Positions 10,517 through 21,796 of a stretch of 64,000 nt of DNA are shown here, piece by piece. The position numbers and the translations under genes were made by a program. Origin of the DNA: Euptelea pleiosperma (lineage: Eukaryota > Streptophyta > Magnoliopsida > Ranunculales > Eupteleaceae). A model generated the notes under the pieces. That model made no database searches. It worked only from the letters and a program-made list of their open reading frames with translations, and was not told where the DNA came from. Numbering within the stretch: the first letter of the stretch is position 1; each line of letters begins with the position of its first letter. The stretch covers positions 27,145,751-27,209,750 of the forward strand of contig CM068543.1 of NCBI GenBank assembly GCA_035048495.1, given 5' to 3'.

Positions 10517-13500
10517 TAGGGTTGCAACTTGGGTGGGCTCAATCCGAATGTTGGGCTCAAGTTGGGTTGACCCCTTCAACACTCGGACTCAAGCCTTGTT
10601 TTAAAAAGCACGATTAAAATTGGGTTGGGCTTGGGCTAGGACTTCCAAAAGCCCACCAGACTCGAGCCTGACATACTTACTCTTATCTCCCTGATCCCTC
10701 TCTTTCTCTCAAAAACGCTAACCTCTCCTCCCTTCCCTCCCCCTCATCTTTTTTCTCTCTCTCAAACCCTATCGCTCTATCCCCCCTCATTCTTTCAAAC
10801 CCATACAACCTAACTACCCCTCCTTCTCCTCATCTCTACACTCTCTCACCCAAACCCTAATTGCCCTTGAAACTAGGGTTTTTTTCCGTCGTTGATAGAT
10901 CAACCCTTATTTTAACATACTTGTAATAATTCGAGATTTAATTCCTGCAAAATATGAGAATTCTCGCACAGTGGAAAGTGTCAGATGTCGAATCCGCACT
11001 CGGGGGTTAGGGCAATGCATTATTAAAATAAATTAATCTCGAAAGTGCTGCAAGATTGATGGAGGGATGAGAATGGTGAAATTGATTTTTAAAACATGAT
11101 TTATGATTTTTAGAGAGAGAAATTTTCACGACCTATAAGAAGATGAAAATACACTTTGCCAAATCAACATTCATTTGATAATCAAAGTAATCACCACAAT
11201 ATTTGAATCATAACAAGCAAATAAGAAGACTAAACTAGAAAGCTAATAAAGAGAGTTGTAGAGAGAGAAACAAGAGATGAAGGGAATAAGTTGAGAGATA
11301 GAGAGAAATTAAAACTATGTTTTATTAATTCAAAACAAATTCTTACATCAAAGAAAATATTACATAATAAAATCAAGTAAAAAAAAACTAACTAGAAAAA
11401 GATGGTCTAGAAAAACTAGAGAGAGAGAGAAAGTAATGGAAGAACAAGAGAGAGAAAAGAGAGTAAGTGATAGAAAGAGAAAGTTCAAACCTTGGAGAAT
11501 GGGGTGGAGATATTGATGTGCGTCAAATATCTGCAAGCCTTTCGGTGATGGTGCAACACATAGGATAGGACTGCCATGGTAGGCCGTGGTGAACATGTGG
11601 TAGAGACTTGGTGATCATAGCCCAAGAGATTGCAGGGTGTGTATGACCAGCAAGCTCGCTGCCTCGTGGTGCTCCAAGTTGAGCAGTCGGCTATAAATGG
11701 TGAGGGGTTCGGGAACTTTTGGGAGGAGAAGGTGGAGACTTGTTCGGTGGGGGCTGTAAGCTTTTGTCAGAACTAATGGTGAAACAAGGAGGTGCGTTGC
11801 AGGTTTCTGGTGATTGCAGGTCCAACGGCCATGTGGGAGCCACGAGGGTGCACGAATGGTGGGGGTGATTCTTGTCTAGCAACTAATTGGAGGAGGGCGT
11901 GGTGAAGTTGACGATTTGAGACACTTGCAATCTGGCGTTGCAGCTCTATTTTAGGGAGTTCGACCGGAGAGATGATGGTGGTGCAACATGTGGTTGCAAA
12001 CGTGTGAGGATGACGGCGTTACTGTGGCGAGCCAAGGAGATGAAGCATTGAGAAGACTCGCCCAAAGAGAAGAAGGAGATTGCACCAGTGCTAACAGAGG
12101 GCGAGCTGCTGCAACAGTTCGTAGGAGTTGCAACTTGCAACTTGCTTGCAACTCCGGCTTGGGTTGAGGGGTGAGTAGTGCTCCGATGAGATGTTGCAGG
12201 CTGCAACGGTGTTGATGGTGCTTGGGCAATAGCTGAGAGACGCATCTGTCAAGGTAGGAGAAGCTAATGGCTTCTCTTTGAGTGGAGAAGATGGGAGTTG
12301 CCTGTTGGGGAGGGTGAAAGAGATGAGAATAGGGCAGAACGTGGGTGAGATGATGAGATAGGAGAAGAGAAGGAAGAGATGGGAGCTAGAGATAGACTGT
12401 TGGGAGAGAAGAGAGAAAGAGATGAGATGGAATGGATTAGGGTTAGGGTGTGAATGGGTAAGTGAGGGAAGGGGAAGGGTGCCAACCACATGTGGGGATG
12501 TGGAAGCTCCCTTATATAGGCTGGAGTCTTCAACAGAAGTGGGTTCCACCTATTCCATCTTTAATTAGGATCAAATGGTACATATGCCAACACGTTTTTC
12601 TCCTTTTCCAAATTCAAATGTGTTTTGGAAATCAGTTATTTATTGAAAAACTATTTGTTTTTTATACCACCTTTCCTTATTTGAAAATCAAAGCGGACTT
12701 TTTGAAATTCTCTAACAGCCACAAATCTTTTGTTTTCGAAAGTTTTCCTCTTTTAAAATAAAATGGCTCACCATTCATTCCTATTTAGAATCCAGCCCAT
12801 TTAAAAACCACTTACCATTTTTTTTCTAAAATAACATCTACTATTTCTTTCCAAAAACTTAGCCATTATGGAAATCAACTTTCTAAAAATCTCCCCACCC
12901 ATTTAAAAAATGTTCTTTCTCAAAATTCTCATTATTTTCCAATCTCCATTTCAAAACATCCAACAAAATTTCTTCTTTCCAAAAGTTTTTTCTTTAATAA
13001 TTCTGAAAGTAATTTCCTTTTTTTTGGTCAACAAAATTGACCGATACCTAGGTTTGTTGTGGGCCGTCTGATGAAGGAGAGGAGATAAATTGAAGATGTG
13101 AGTGGTGATGCATGGATGGTTGAGCTAATGATCGGATGATAGGATGGATGATTCAATGGTGATCGAATGGTAGAAGTGGATGGTGATGATCGGACGGATC
13201 ATCGGACGGTGGAGATCGGCCAAGGTACGCCGTAGGATAAGTGATTGCACAAGGAGAGAGGATCGGATGGTTGATTTTGAAATGAGAGAGAGACTGAAAG
13301 TTTAGAGAGAGGAGAGAGAAAATATTACAAAATAGAGAGAAAATGCTAGCAAAGGGTCTTGAACCCTAGTCTTTGACTTGGTCTTTAGTAAGCTTTACCA
13401 ACTGGTCAAGTCTTCATCTTATGTTAGTTGATTGAGCTTTATTCTCCTTAATCTTTTTTCGGGGTGTTTGGCTCTCCTTCTCTCTTGATCTTCTCTCAGG

Positions 13501-14499
13501 CTTTTTCGATTCTCTGGCTTTTCCCGCATTTGGCCTACATCTTCTTATCCTAACCCACTGGCTCTTTAAGCTTTGATCATCAGCTCTGGAGGTTGATAGT
13601 GGGCCCGCATTCCATCAGAATCGTCCGATTTGGTTTCCTACGAAAGAAAAAGCACGTAATGAGACTTGATCCAAATAACTTAATATTAGACTTCCGAGAA
13701 TGTGTTTAATTTATGCAAATAGCTCATTTTGTCTAGAAAAGTGTGTTCTACGCAATAGAAGAGACTCTTACGTAGAAAAGTAGATAAATAGTATAATTTT
13801 ATGTAGAAGAGTGTGATAACGCTAAAAGGATAATTGCTTAAAATAAGCACTTTTGAGCGAATATCAGCTCCCCTAAAATCATGGCTTCTTTTAGGGCAAC
13901 ATGATGAGAACTGGTAACCAGCAGTGACTAGTCGAAGATAGTGATTGCAATCAAGGGTTGTGGAGTTGGCTAAGTTGGATGATTTCGACAACAAGTGATG
14001 TTTGTTGACAACAGGTGGTAGGATTGATTGAAAATTCTCTTTTTATTTTGTTTAAGGTGGCGATGATCAACACATGATGATGGTTGCAAGAATTTGAATA
14101 GAGACGGTGCAAAACAATGGTGGTGTTTATGAACAGTATTGATCATACCAGTTTGACTGCTTGATCGTTTCGTTAAGATAAAAATAGAGCAACATTGATG
14201 GTGGTCGATGGAAGATTCCCAATGATGACTATATGTGGTTTTCACAAAAAAAGAAAGGTATTGATCACTAAATCTGCTGCTATAGGCATTAACAGAAGAC
14301 TTTTCTAAGGATGTTAATCTTCTTTTATTGAGAAATTGCCCCAACTCGACGAACTCAACCAACCCAGTCAGGCTATGCATGAGCTGAGATTTTTAGGATT
14401 GACCTTAGGTTGGGTTTGGGCTTGGGCTAGGGGCCTTGAAGGTCGAGCTGGACTCGGGTTGACCTCCAACCCGACCCAACCACCCAAGTTGCAACCTTA
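10517..14499. mobile_element. hAT-like element, interrupted by a solo LTR
   Basis: Terminal inverted repeats read TAGGGTTGCAACTTGGGTGG on the left and, reversed, TAAGGTTGCAACTTGGGTGG on the right. They are followed on both sides by GGGTTGGGCTTGGGCTAG-type subterminal sequence (10620-10640, 14410-14435). The flanks ACATATAC and ACACATAC agree at 7 of 8 positions, fitting the 8-bp target duplication of hAT elements. No transposase is seen, so it is non-autonomous. Without the solo LTR at 10868-13866 it would be about 980 bp. A TIR starting YAGGG is typical of hAT. Confidence 0.65.
10868..13866 (-). mobile_element. Solo LTR, about 3.0 kb
   Basis: This is the reverse-complement relative of 39126-42201. 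On the minus strand it starts TGATATTCGCTCAAAAGTGC and ends CCTAGTTTCA, giving TG...CA limits. The flanks (GCCCT and GCTCC) match poorly, so the duplication has decayed, which suggests an older insertion than the 39-kb copy. No internal retrotransposon domain is attached. Several minus-strand ORFs inside are proline/serine-rich composition ORFs. It contains tRNA-like A and B boxes near 13370-13420 (minus), also present in the other copy. Confidence 0.75.
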
Positions 14500-15149
14500 A
14501 CACATACACCTAAATTAATATAAAGTATATATATTAAAAATTCATATAACCTATTAAAAATTATTTTAATTATATTTAAATTTTAGTTAATACTTAAACG
14601 ATTCAAAATAGTCCAAAAATTTTGTGGGTCCCACTAAGCCCCCCACATGAAACTACCTTAAAATCCTCAAAAATTAACTTTCTGAGAAGTGGTCAAAATT
14701 TTTCACAAACATTTCAATGGGTAGATCATGTTATTTGATAACGAAAAATCGTGAAAAGAGCCCTAAAAATAAAAATGGGCCAAAAATACCCCTTTAAAGT
14801 TTTTAACGTTTTTACGCATAACTTAATAAAGAACCACAATAGTGGCAACATGCTTTAAATACAAGATGGGTAGTGGACTTATTTGAGACTTGAACTTCTA
14901 TTCTATTAAAATGGGTCCATACTTGTGATTTCATTTTACATTTTTTACTACTTGAACCATCCTCAAGTTCATTAAAAATGGATGTTGGGATCCCATAGAA
15001 TCAAAATGTGATAGTCTAAATGGATAATCCGGTGTAAGGAATTGATTCCTTGAACATTCTTCAACTACATCATCCAAATTGATATTGTGCCTAGGATTTA
15101 TTATTTTAAATTAACAAGTAAATAAAATTTAATATTAAAATTAGCAATT
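14500..15149. other. No gene seen
   Basis: AT-rich spacer between the hAT-like element and the inverted-repeat structure at 15150. No coding or repeat boundary was recognised. Confidence 0.4.
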
Positions 15150-15640
15150 AATTAAAATTTAGAAGCTAGTATATAGCGTATTTAAAATTGGGTCAGGCTC
15201 CGTTGACAGCCCTAAAATGACAGGAGAATCCTTGGAGGACTCTGACCGTATGGATACAGTATAGGCCACATGGTACATTCTTGGAGGACTCTGACCGTAT
15301 GGATGTTTGGCCAAGGTGGACCTACAAACCAAAATTCAGCCTGATTAGTGATTTCTAGACGTTGGATTGGACTTATTTTCATGGGTCGATCTCAACTGTG
15401 GGAATTATATAGCAGTATTTGAGGTACAAATATCCGACACCTAGAAATCACTAATCGTGCTGAATTTTGATTTGTAGGTCCACCTAGGGATTGGCCAAAC
15501 ATCCATACGGTGAGAGTCCTCTTAAGAGTGTGCCATGTGGCACATAATTGTGTCTCGGGCATAATCATGTCATTTTAGGGCTGTCAACGGAGCCCGACCT
15601 TTTAAAATATACTACATAATAAATTTAGTATGTCAACAAA
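15150..15640. mobile_element. Inverted hAT-type ends around a hairpin MITE
   Basis: The left arm ends GGCTCCGTTGACAGCCCTA (15214). The right arm begins TAGGGCTGTCAACGGAGCC (15576) and mirrors the left one outward for about 60 bp. The arms are hAT-type termini facing the wrong way for a single element. Between them, 15215-15575 is itself a hairpin of the CCGTATGGATGTTTGGCC family: the left arm near 15295 pairs with the right arm near 15505, and both sides carry CTACAAA-CAAAATTCAGC and ATTAGTGATTTCTAG. It could be two abutting hAT MITE ends with a hairpin MITE between them, or a rearranged palindrome. Confidence 0.55.
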
Positions 15641-15701
15641 TATTTATAAAAGTATGTAATGTGTATTTAAACAAATAACGCATTTAGAATATATTAATTG
15701 A

Positions 15702-17319
15702 GGAATTTTTGACATTACCCCCATGCTATCTTTGAAATTTGCCGTAGCCCCCAATAATTTGAAAAAGTTGAAATACCCCCCATGATCCTGTCTACCGTCT
15801 ATGATCTTTGTTGACTCAAGTTTGCAAGTTTGACTAACAAATCTTCTTCAATGACAAAATTATCCCTTTCTTCAACCTTCTAACAAGAACATGTGGGTCT
15901 AGACGCGCTAAATACCCCAAATCAAACAACATGTGGTGGATGGTCAACCACATGAATCCAGTGGGTAGTATCACTAATGATCAACCTACCGGACCACTCC
16001 AGTAAAAAAATTCTTTTGCTTAACAGTAGCAGGCACTAGCAAATTAGCCATTGAGATCACCGTGATGGAGACGTCAGTGATAATCAACGTCATTATAGGA
16101 ATTTCATGCAGTATGTACTATTGGCTCTGCTGCTTAGCCATACCCAAGGTCTAGTTTATTTTTCTAGGACAACGCCATTTTCCGACAATCCTCGCATTTG
16201 CAACTCAAATTGAAAATTGGATCTTTCAGACAAAGGCCTTCTCTCACTTGCATATCAACCAGCTTAACATTTCTTACATACTAATATGATTTTCTTAATG
16301 AAGTTCTCCTCAAAGAATTTTTACCATTTACGCTTGTGTTTTTGTTCTTTTTTTTTTTTTTTTGTAGAAATGAAATTGTTCGTCATTAAACCTTTTTCTT
16401 CCTATACTTCGGCATTGCTCTGTGAAAGTGAATTCGAAGAAGCTCCATTAATTATTCTCGAATCTACATTACTTCGTTTGTCATATATTTTTCTTCCAAA
16501 AGATTCCTTTGGCTATCTTTCCTCTTAAGCAAGTCTTTTCAATATTTTTCATGCTTTATGTAAAAAATGAGAAATTTCCCTAATAGTAAGAAGGTCAAGA
16601 AGTTTACGAAATCGATCAAGTTATTATTGGCTCTCATGTTCCTCTTGTCTTTGTCTCTTTTTCTTCTTTCTTTCTAATGGTACCAAAATATGGGTTTTGT
16701 TCTTTCTTCTAAGGCGTCTTAAAAGATTTCATCTATGTAGGAAATCTAGGTCTCACATCCTTTCTTTATTTTGGGCAGCGTGGCTTGGTGTCTTGGAAAA
16801 GTGAAGCGGGTGTGAGAGAAATATAAGGGAGTGTTTGAGGTTAATTATGTTGTTTGTTTATAGAGGAATGTTAATGCGCGTCACTTTATATTGAATTCTT
16901 TTTATAGTTAAACTTTACTTATTTGTTACACGTACGTATGATAACAAAAAATGAAACCTAAAGGCTTGGATTGATAGTACATGTAGTAGTGGTTGTTGGC
17001 CCTGGATTGATAGTTAAATTTCTCACTGGAGTGGTGGTCTGCCGATCATGAGACTCCGATAAGTTGGTCTCCAGTGTTGGGTGGCCCACCCACTGGAATC
17101 TCTAGCTCATCGTCCACCACAGCCGTTTGATTTGGAGTTAGGGTCTTAGCCCAAATCCACATGCTTTTGTTCTAAGGTCGAAAAAGGGATAATTTTATCT
17201 TTTAAAGAAAATGTGGGTCAAACTTGAGTTCACAACAATCATAGACAATAGACCGGGTCATGAGGGGGTATGTCAAATTTCCAAGATAACATGGAGGAGG
17301 GGGATATGTCAAAAATTCC
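15702..17319. mobile_element. Non-autonomous MULE-type element, 1.6 kb
   Basis: Long terminal inverted repeats run from GGAATTTTTGACATTACCCCC on the left to GGGAATTTTTGACATATCCCCC (reversed) on the right, and the similarity continues through a 'TATCTTTGAAATTTG' block. No coding region was recognised. The TIR resembles the GGGTAATTTAGTAATACCCCC end of the 44317-46587 element. A clean 9-bp duplication could not be aligned, so the class is by resemblance. Confidence 0.5.
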
Positions 17320-18359
17320 CTTAAATAAATGTAGCATTTAAATAAGTATATTATATACTTATATATAACATATATTTAAACAAGTGTATATAGCATGTAT
17401 TTATGTAGTGTATTTAAAATATATTAAATAAATAAATTTAATATTTAAAAAATATGTAGAATATTATAAATTTAAAATTTTGAGACAATTCGAGAAGGTG
17501 ACGACATGTGCAGATCGATTTCCCATTTCAAAATTCTTGAATCCGTTGTTGGCATATTGCTTCATGTGCCAAAAAAGTAAAAATAAAATGATTTGTTAGA
17601 TATAGATTTTTTGTGAAATATTTGACTATTTTTTTAGCATTACATAGACAAAAATGACCATTTTACCTATTTTATTGACTGGTGAAGGAGCAAATTGATC
17701 AAATATAGACTTCTTTTTAACTATTGGATGACCATTGACACCACATATTGGAAGAGCATTGCAATTTTCGCCGGCCTGGCAGGCTAGACCAAGCTCCAAA
17801 ATCCCAATCTTAGGCTTGGACTTCAGAGTAGGCAGGCTAGGCTGCGGGCTTGTAGCCCAGATTTACACCCCAGGTGGGAGATGATGGCATTGGAATTCTC
17901 CAGTAGAGTCGAAGTAAGAGGAGGTGGATTGGGGAGCTTATCAAGGACGAAAATTATGGCAGGGGAGATTCGAAGGGGGAATCCAAAATGGTTGGAGTTT
18001 GGGGCAAAGAGAGGAGAAAGATAAGAGGTTTAGATATAGTATTTTGGATAAGGGAAGAGATGAGTGAGAAAAAAAGGAGTGGGGAAATCTACCATATAGG
18101 GTTGTTAATGGGCTTGGTTGGGATGATCGGTCCAATTTCTATGTTTCTCACATCTTTGTAGGAATTAAGAGAGAAATAGCATAATTTTGGGCTCGAGCCT
18201 TCAGCTCAATTGGTTAAACCATGTGCTCATGGGTTTGAGACCAACTTACCAACCACTAAGAAATATCAAAATTTAGCTACTTACATTTGTTAATTGGCCT
18301 ATAATTCAGAAGAGATTTTAGCAAGCTTGGCACTAGGGGGACTTGTCCCATTTCGAATA
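17320..18359. other. No gene; one tRNA-like stretch
   Basis: AT-rich sequence, then GC-richer scraps. Bases 18193-18240 contain AGCTCAATTGGTTAAACC and, 25 bp on, GGGTTTGAGACC, which resemble the pol III A and B boxes of a tRNA-derived SINE. No folded tRNA is supported. Confidence 0.35.
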
Positions 18360-18519
18360 TCTATATAACAAAACAGGGAAGTTGTCTCCCCCTCTTATCC
18401 GGCTTCGTAAAGGATGGCCGAGATCTTATCCCCCAACTGGACAATTGATCTCAACCACTCACACCTAATTTTGACAAATGCTTTATCGGGGAGTGCCAGG
18501 GGCACGGGACACCCACTAG
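18360..18519 (+). mobile_element. Short non-autonomous Helitron
   Basis: It starts TCTATATAACAAAACAGGG and ends in a small GTGCC-GGGCAC hairpin followed by ACACCCACTAG. It sits between A (18359) and T (18520). A TC start, a subterminal hairpin, a CTAG end and A/T insertion without target duplication are the Helitron signature. At 160 bp it has no genes. Related units are clustered at 23994-24991 and 45826-46512. Confidence 0.75.
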
Positions 18520-18680
18520 TTTTTTTACAAATTATAAAATAAAATAATTATAAAATTATAAAATCCGCGTTTGGAACACTTCTCCATCTTAATGTAGCAT
18601 GAAAATTACAGATATGATTATTATGTTTTGTACAACACACAAATTTCGGTAGCTAGCACTGTCTCCATTTTGACTTGCAA

Positions 18681-21633
18681 TCACCGACGCAAAGATAGAA
18701 GTATCAGCAAGTTCCTCGCAATTTTGAGAGGTGGATTCCTATAGATAGCAGCAACTTGCATTGTTGATCTTTTAACGACGGATCTAAAAGTGAGTGTCAC
18801 CTTCTTATTTGATACATCCACTACCATGGACTCGGTCACTGCTGTTAAAAAAAAGAACCATGTTCACACTGATTTTTAGACATGAAAGAACAATATCTGT
18901 TCTATAATGGGTTTATTGGACCTGAAAGATGAACCTGAACCTAGCCATGTCCATTAGGCTTATCGGGTAATCACTAGGGCTGTCAACGGATACTATTCGG
19001 ATCGAATACAAATGCATCCGAATCCGATTTGATATCCGACGGATATTCTAAATCAATATTTGAATTCGAATCCGATTAATTTATCGGATATCCGATCCGA
19101 AAATTGGATATAGATAATATATTATTATATTTACATAATAATAAATATATATGTAAAATATATAATAATAATAATATTATTATTAGAATAAATATTAATT
19201 AATATGATAAATATAATATAATCTATTTATTATAAATATAATTATTAAATAATATATCGGATCGGATATTATCGAATCAAATACATCAATATCCGAATCC
19301 GTATCCGAAAACTATTTGAATATAAAAATGATATCCGAATCCGATATCCGAAATTTTCGGATAATATTCGATTTTTCGAATACGGATTCGAATCGAATTC
19401 AAATTTTCGACTATCCATTGACAGCCCTAGTAATCACGTAGTGGGTTCATGTAATGAACATGGCAGCCAGACCCAAATTTTGTATTAATTTCCTCCAAAA
19501 GGATGGGCCCAAATCCAGTAATCAGGTTCAGGTCGAGTTACTCGACCAGGTACCCATTCACAGCCTTAAACTCGGCTTTGTTGGATGCCACAATTTGCAA
19601 CCCTATATAAGGCCTCTTTTTAAGAAGCAATGCATCTACAAAGCAGTGTTTTAGAATCCGGACCATATTGACCCGCTAAACAGTGGGTGATCATCGACCC
19701 GGATTTCTCATTTTTTCATATTTTGTGTAGAAAAAGGAGAAAACTTCATGGGTCGATCGCCAGATTGACCAACCAGTTGAATCGGTGAACCAGCGAGCCA
19801 TCTACTTCACTACTTATGCAGAGCAATCGATCATCAATTTAGACCATCCAAATGCTAGGCCACTCTTTGGATTAATCAAAAAGCAAAGTTCATACCATGA
19901 AGTTGCCCATTCGATCACCTTATAACACGTAAGGGTGTGTTTGGTGACAGTTTAAGTTGCATGGTGCCAGCTTATTTGCGAGTCATATTAAATCGCATTT
20001 GGGTTGACCTTAAGTATTGTTGCCAAACACACCCTTATGCTACACAAATGTTCGGGGCTCATGATGTGTAATTAAATCTTGATTTTCACCATTAGGCCAA
20101 TTAAGCTCTATTACAACCTATGTTTTAAAAACTCTCCGATTCAACTCGGGACTCGGCCGAGTCAACTCAATTCAATGGTATTTGGAGTTGACTTGACATG
20201 CAAACTCGGATTTGCAAGCCTTGTCGAGTTGACTAGGAAACTCGACCAAGTCGACTCGAAACAAGCCTAGTCAACCGTTTAAAGGCCGAGTCGACTCGAA
20301 ACTCAATGTTTTTTCTTGAACTTCTAAATGTTTTTTAGTATTTTTTCTATTTTTATGACTTTCGAAGTTTAATTTTTTTAATAAATATTATTTTTATATA
20401 TTTAAATATTTAATAATTAATTTAATAACTCGCCGAGTCTATTCCCGAGTCATTGAGGTGACTCGACCCAATGGACTTCCGAGTTGAATCCGAGTTCCAA
20501 GTTTTAAAACATCGATTACAACAATATGGCTTCCTCTTTTTTCTTGTTTGTATACAAGATTATCAGATCCGAACCGTTCGGGGCCTCCTAAATATAAGAT
20601 GTACCCAAATTCACGATCTTAACCATGTTTTAAAAAACGTCCGTTATAACTGTAATGCCCCAACCCTGTTACATTATTTCAAAAATAATGATTTTGACAA
20701 AAAAAAATATTTTTTAAAAAATGTCCGTTATGACGAAATTTAATAGGCCATTATAATGGAAACAGACCTCACCCTCTACGCTACATGCTGTTTTTACTTT
20801 CAGAAAATAATGGCTGTCATAACGAAAATAACAACTATGAAAAAAAATATGTTAAAAAAGCCCGTTATTTCCATCATGTTCCATTATAAATTTTACCGAA
20901 AATTTGAAATTTGAAATTTAGATCCATTTTTTCCATTTATTTCCCATTTTTACGGACACCCTTGGAAAAAAAAGGGAAAAAATTTAGATGCAGAGGACTT
21001 TGGATGCAGTCGATGCAGAGGGATCTCGTGGCCCTAGATGGCTCATTTTTGGGGCCCACTAACCGCATGGATGTTTAGCCCATCCCTTGGTATATATATA
21101 TATATATAAATCGGTCTCATGGATTTTCTCTGGCCAAAGATTAAAGCACTTTTTTTAGGATCGATTGTAGCCGTTGGATTCAAGCATGTTTTTTTCATAT
21201 TTTTGGGCACTTAATCGGATGGCTAGAAATTTTCAACCAAGCTGATATTTGGTAGGCATATCCACAAGGGGTGGGGTAAACATCCATACGGTTAGTGGGC
21301 CCTAAAAAAATGAGCCATGTAGGCCACCAGACCCCCTATGCATCGACTGCAACCGAAGTCCTCTGCATCTAAAATTTTTCCCGAAAAAAAGGGCTTATTA
21401 TTAACAACTTAATAAGCGGACTTCTTCATGAAACGACATTTGGATGGTCTGTACTGATAAAAAAAAAAAAATGCACCAGTTCATACAAGCAAGGAGTTGT
21501 AGAAATTTACCATCCATCCTCGAAATCACGTCGGCTACCCTCTTCTGGCACTCGATGCATCCTAAATCAGCCGACACAACAACCTCATGAACCTGCTCTC
21601 AACACCACATCACAAACCAGATATCAATTAATG

Positions 21634-21675
<42 letters not shown>

Positions 21676-21796
21676 TTACAGGAGGCATGGTTAACGATTC
21701 AACAGATGCTAGGCTGGTTCGAGGAAGTAGTAAGCTCTTAGACTTGTTGGTTCCAAGTATAGTAAGCTTCTTCTTAGCCTTGGTGACTAGCGTCAT
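18681..21796 (-). CDS. HMA-domain (heavy-metal-associated) small protein
   Basis: Three exons on the minus strand: 21796-21680, 21592-21511 and 18838-18681. They join in frame through GT-AG introns into 118 aa. Exon 1 is a basic leader (MTLVTKAKKKL...). Exon 2 begins VHEVVVSADLGCIECQKR and supplies the CxxC metal-binding pair (C-I-E-C) and first helix of an HMA fold. Exon 3 gives the TESMVVDVSNKKVTLTF strand and a basic C-terminal tail ending LLSLRR. This beta-alpha-beta layout with GC..C matches plant copper-chaperone-like HMA proteins, which bind copper or zinc in the cytosol. No CaaX isoprenylation motif is present. The exon 3 acceptor is a NAGNAG (CAG at 18841-18839 may be kept, adding one residue). 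The intron acceptor upstream of exon 1 (TTGTGCGCAG) leaves room for an earlier exon, so the start is uncertain. Intron 2 (about 2.67 kb) holds four or more transposons. Confidence 0.75.
18975..19429. mobile_element. hAT-type MITE, perfect 8-bp target duplication
   Basis: The ends read TAGGGCTGTCAACGGATA and, reversed, TAGGGCTGTCAATGGATA. GTAATCAC occurs immediately outside both ends (18967-18974 and 19430-19437), an exact 8-bp duplication typical of hAT. Inside, the motif ATCCGAATCCGATATCCG recurs in both orientations beside both ends, with an AT-rich core (19100-19250). It has no coding capacity. It lies in intron 2 of the HMA gene. Confidence 0.9.
19929..20038. mobile_element. Small MITE with GGGTGTGTTTGG ends
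   Basis: AAGGGTGTGTTTGG on the left mirrors CCAAACACACCCTT on the right, 110 bp in all. Such ends are common in plant Tourist/hAT MITEs. The flanks do not give a clear duplication. It is inside HMA intron 2. Confidence 0.6.
20120..20511. repeat. Element built of repeated CGAGTCGACTCG motifs
   Basis: It begins GTTTTAAAAACTCTCCGATTC and ends GAGTTCCAAGTTTTAAAAC. Between lie more than a dozen variants of ACTCGGCCGAGTCAACTCG on both flanks of an AT-rich centre. It shares its GTTTTAAAAC edges and its 'one short motif repeated' structure with the elements at 25186 and 52013, but uses a different motif. It is inside HMA intron 2. Confidence 0.5.
20622..20965. repeat. TTATAACGG-motif element (copy 1)
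   Basis: It starts ATGTTTTAAAAAACGTCCGTTATAAC and contains many CCGTTAT/ATAATGG variants. It is related to 52013-52360 and to the sequence at 22430-22595. The right end is lost beside the MITE at 20974. No coding potential. Confidence 0.5.
20974..21382. mobile_element. MULE-type hairpin MITE
   Basis: The ends GGGAAAAAATTTAGATGCAG and, reversed, GGGAAAAATTTTAGATGCAG pair, and the pairing continues inward through GAGGACTT, GCAGTCGATGCA and the CGCATGGATGTTTAGCCC arm. The flanks GAAAAAAAA and GAAAAAAAG agree at 8 of 9 positions, fitting a 9-bp duplication. A (TA)n run occupies 21091-21108. It is inside HMA intron 2. Confidence 0.7.
21637..21674. repeat. (GA)n microsatellite in HMA intron 1
   Basis: About 19 GA units lie between exons 1 and 2 of the HMA gene, within a few bases of the exon 1 donor site. 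Confidence 0.9.

Noticed and set aside
11360..12549. Several overlapping minus-strand ORFs up to 152 aa
   Set aside because: They are Pro/Ser/Leu-rich, overlap in different frames and lie wholly within the solo LTR.
18193..18240. Possible tRNA gene
   Set aside because: A and B boxes are recognisable, but a full cloverleaf and acceptor stem could not be formed; a SINE fragment is likelier.
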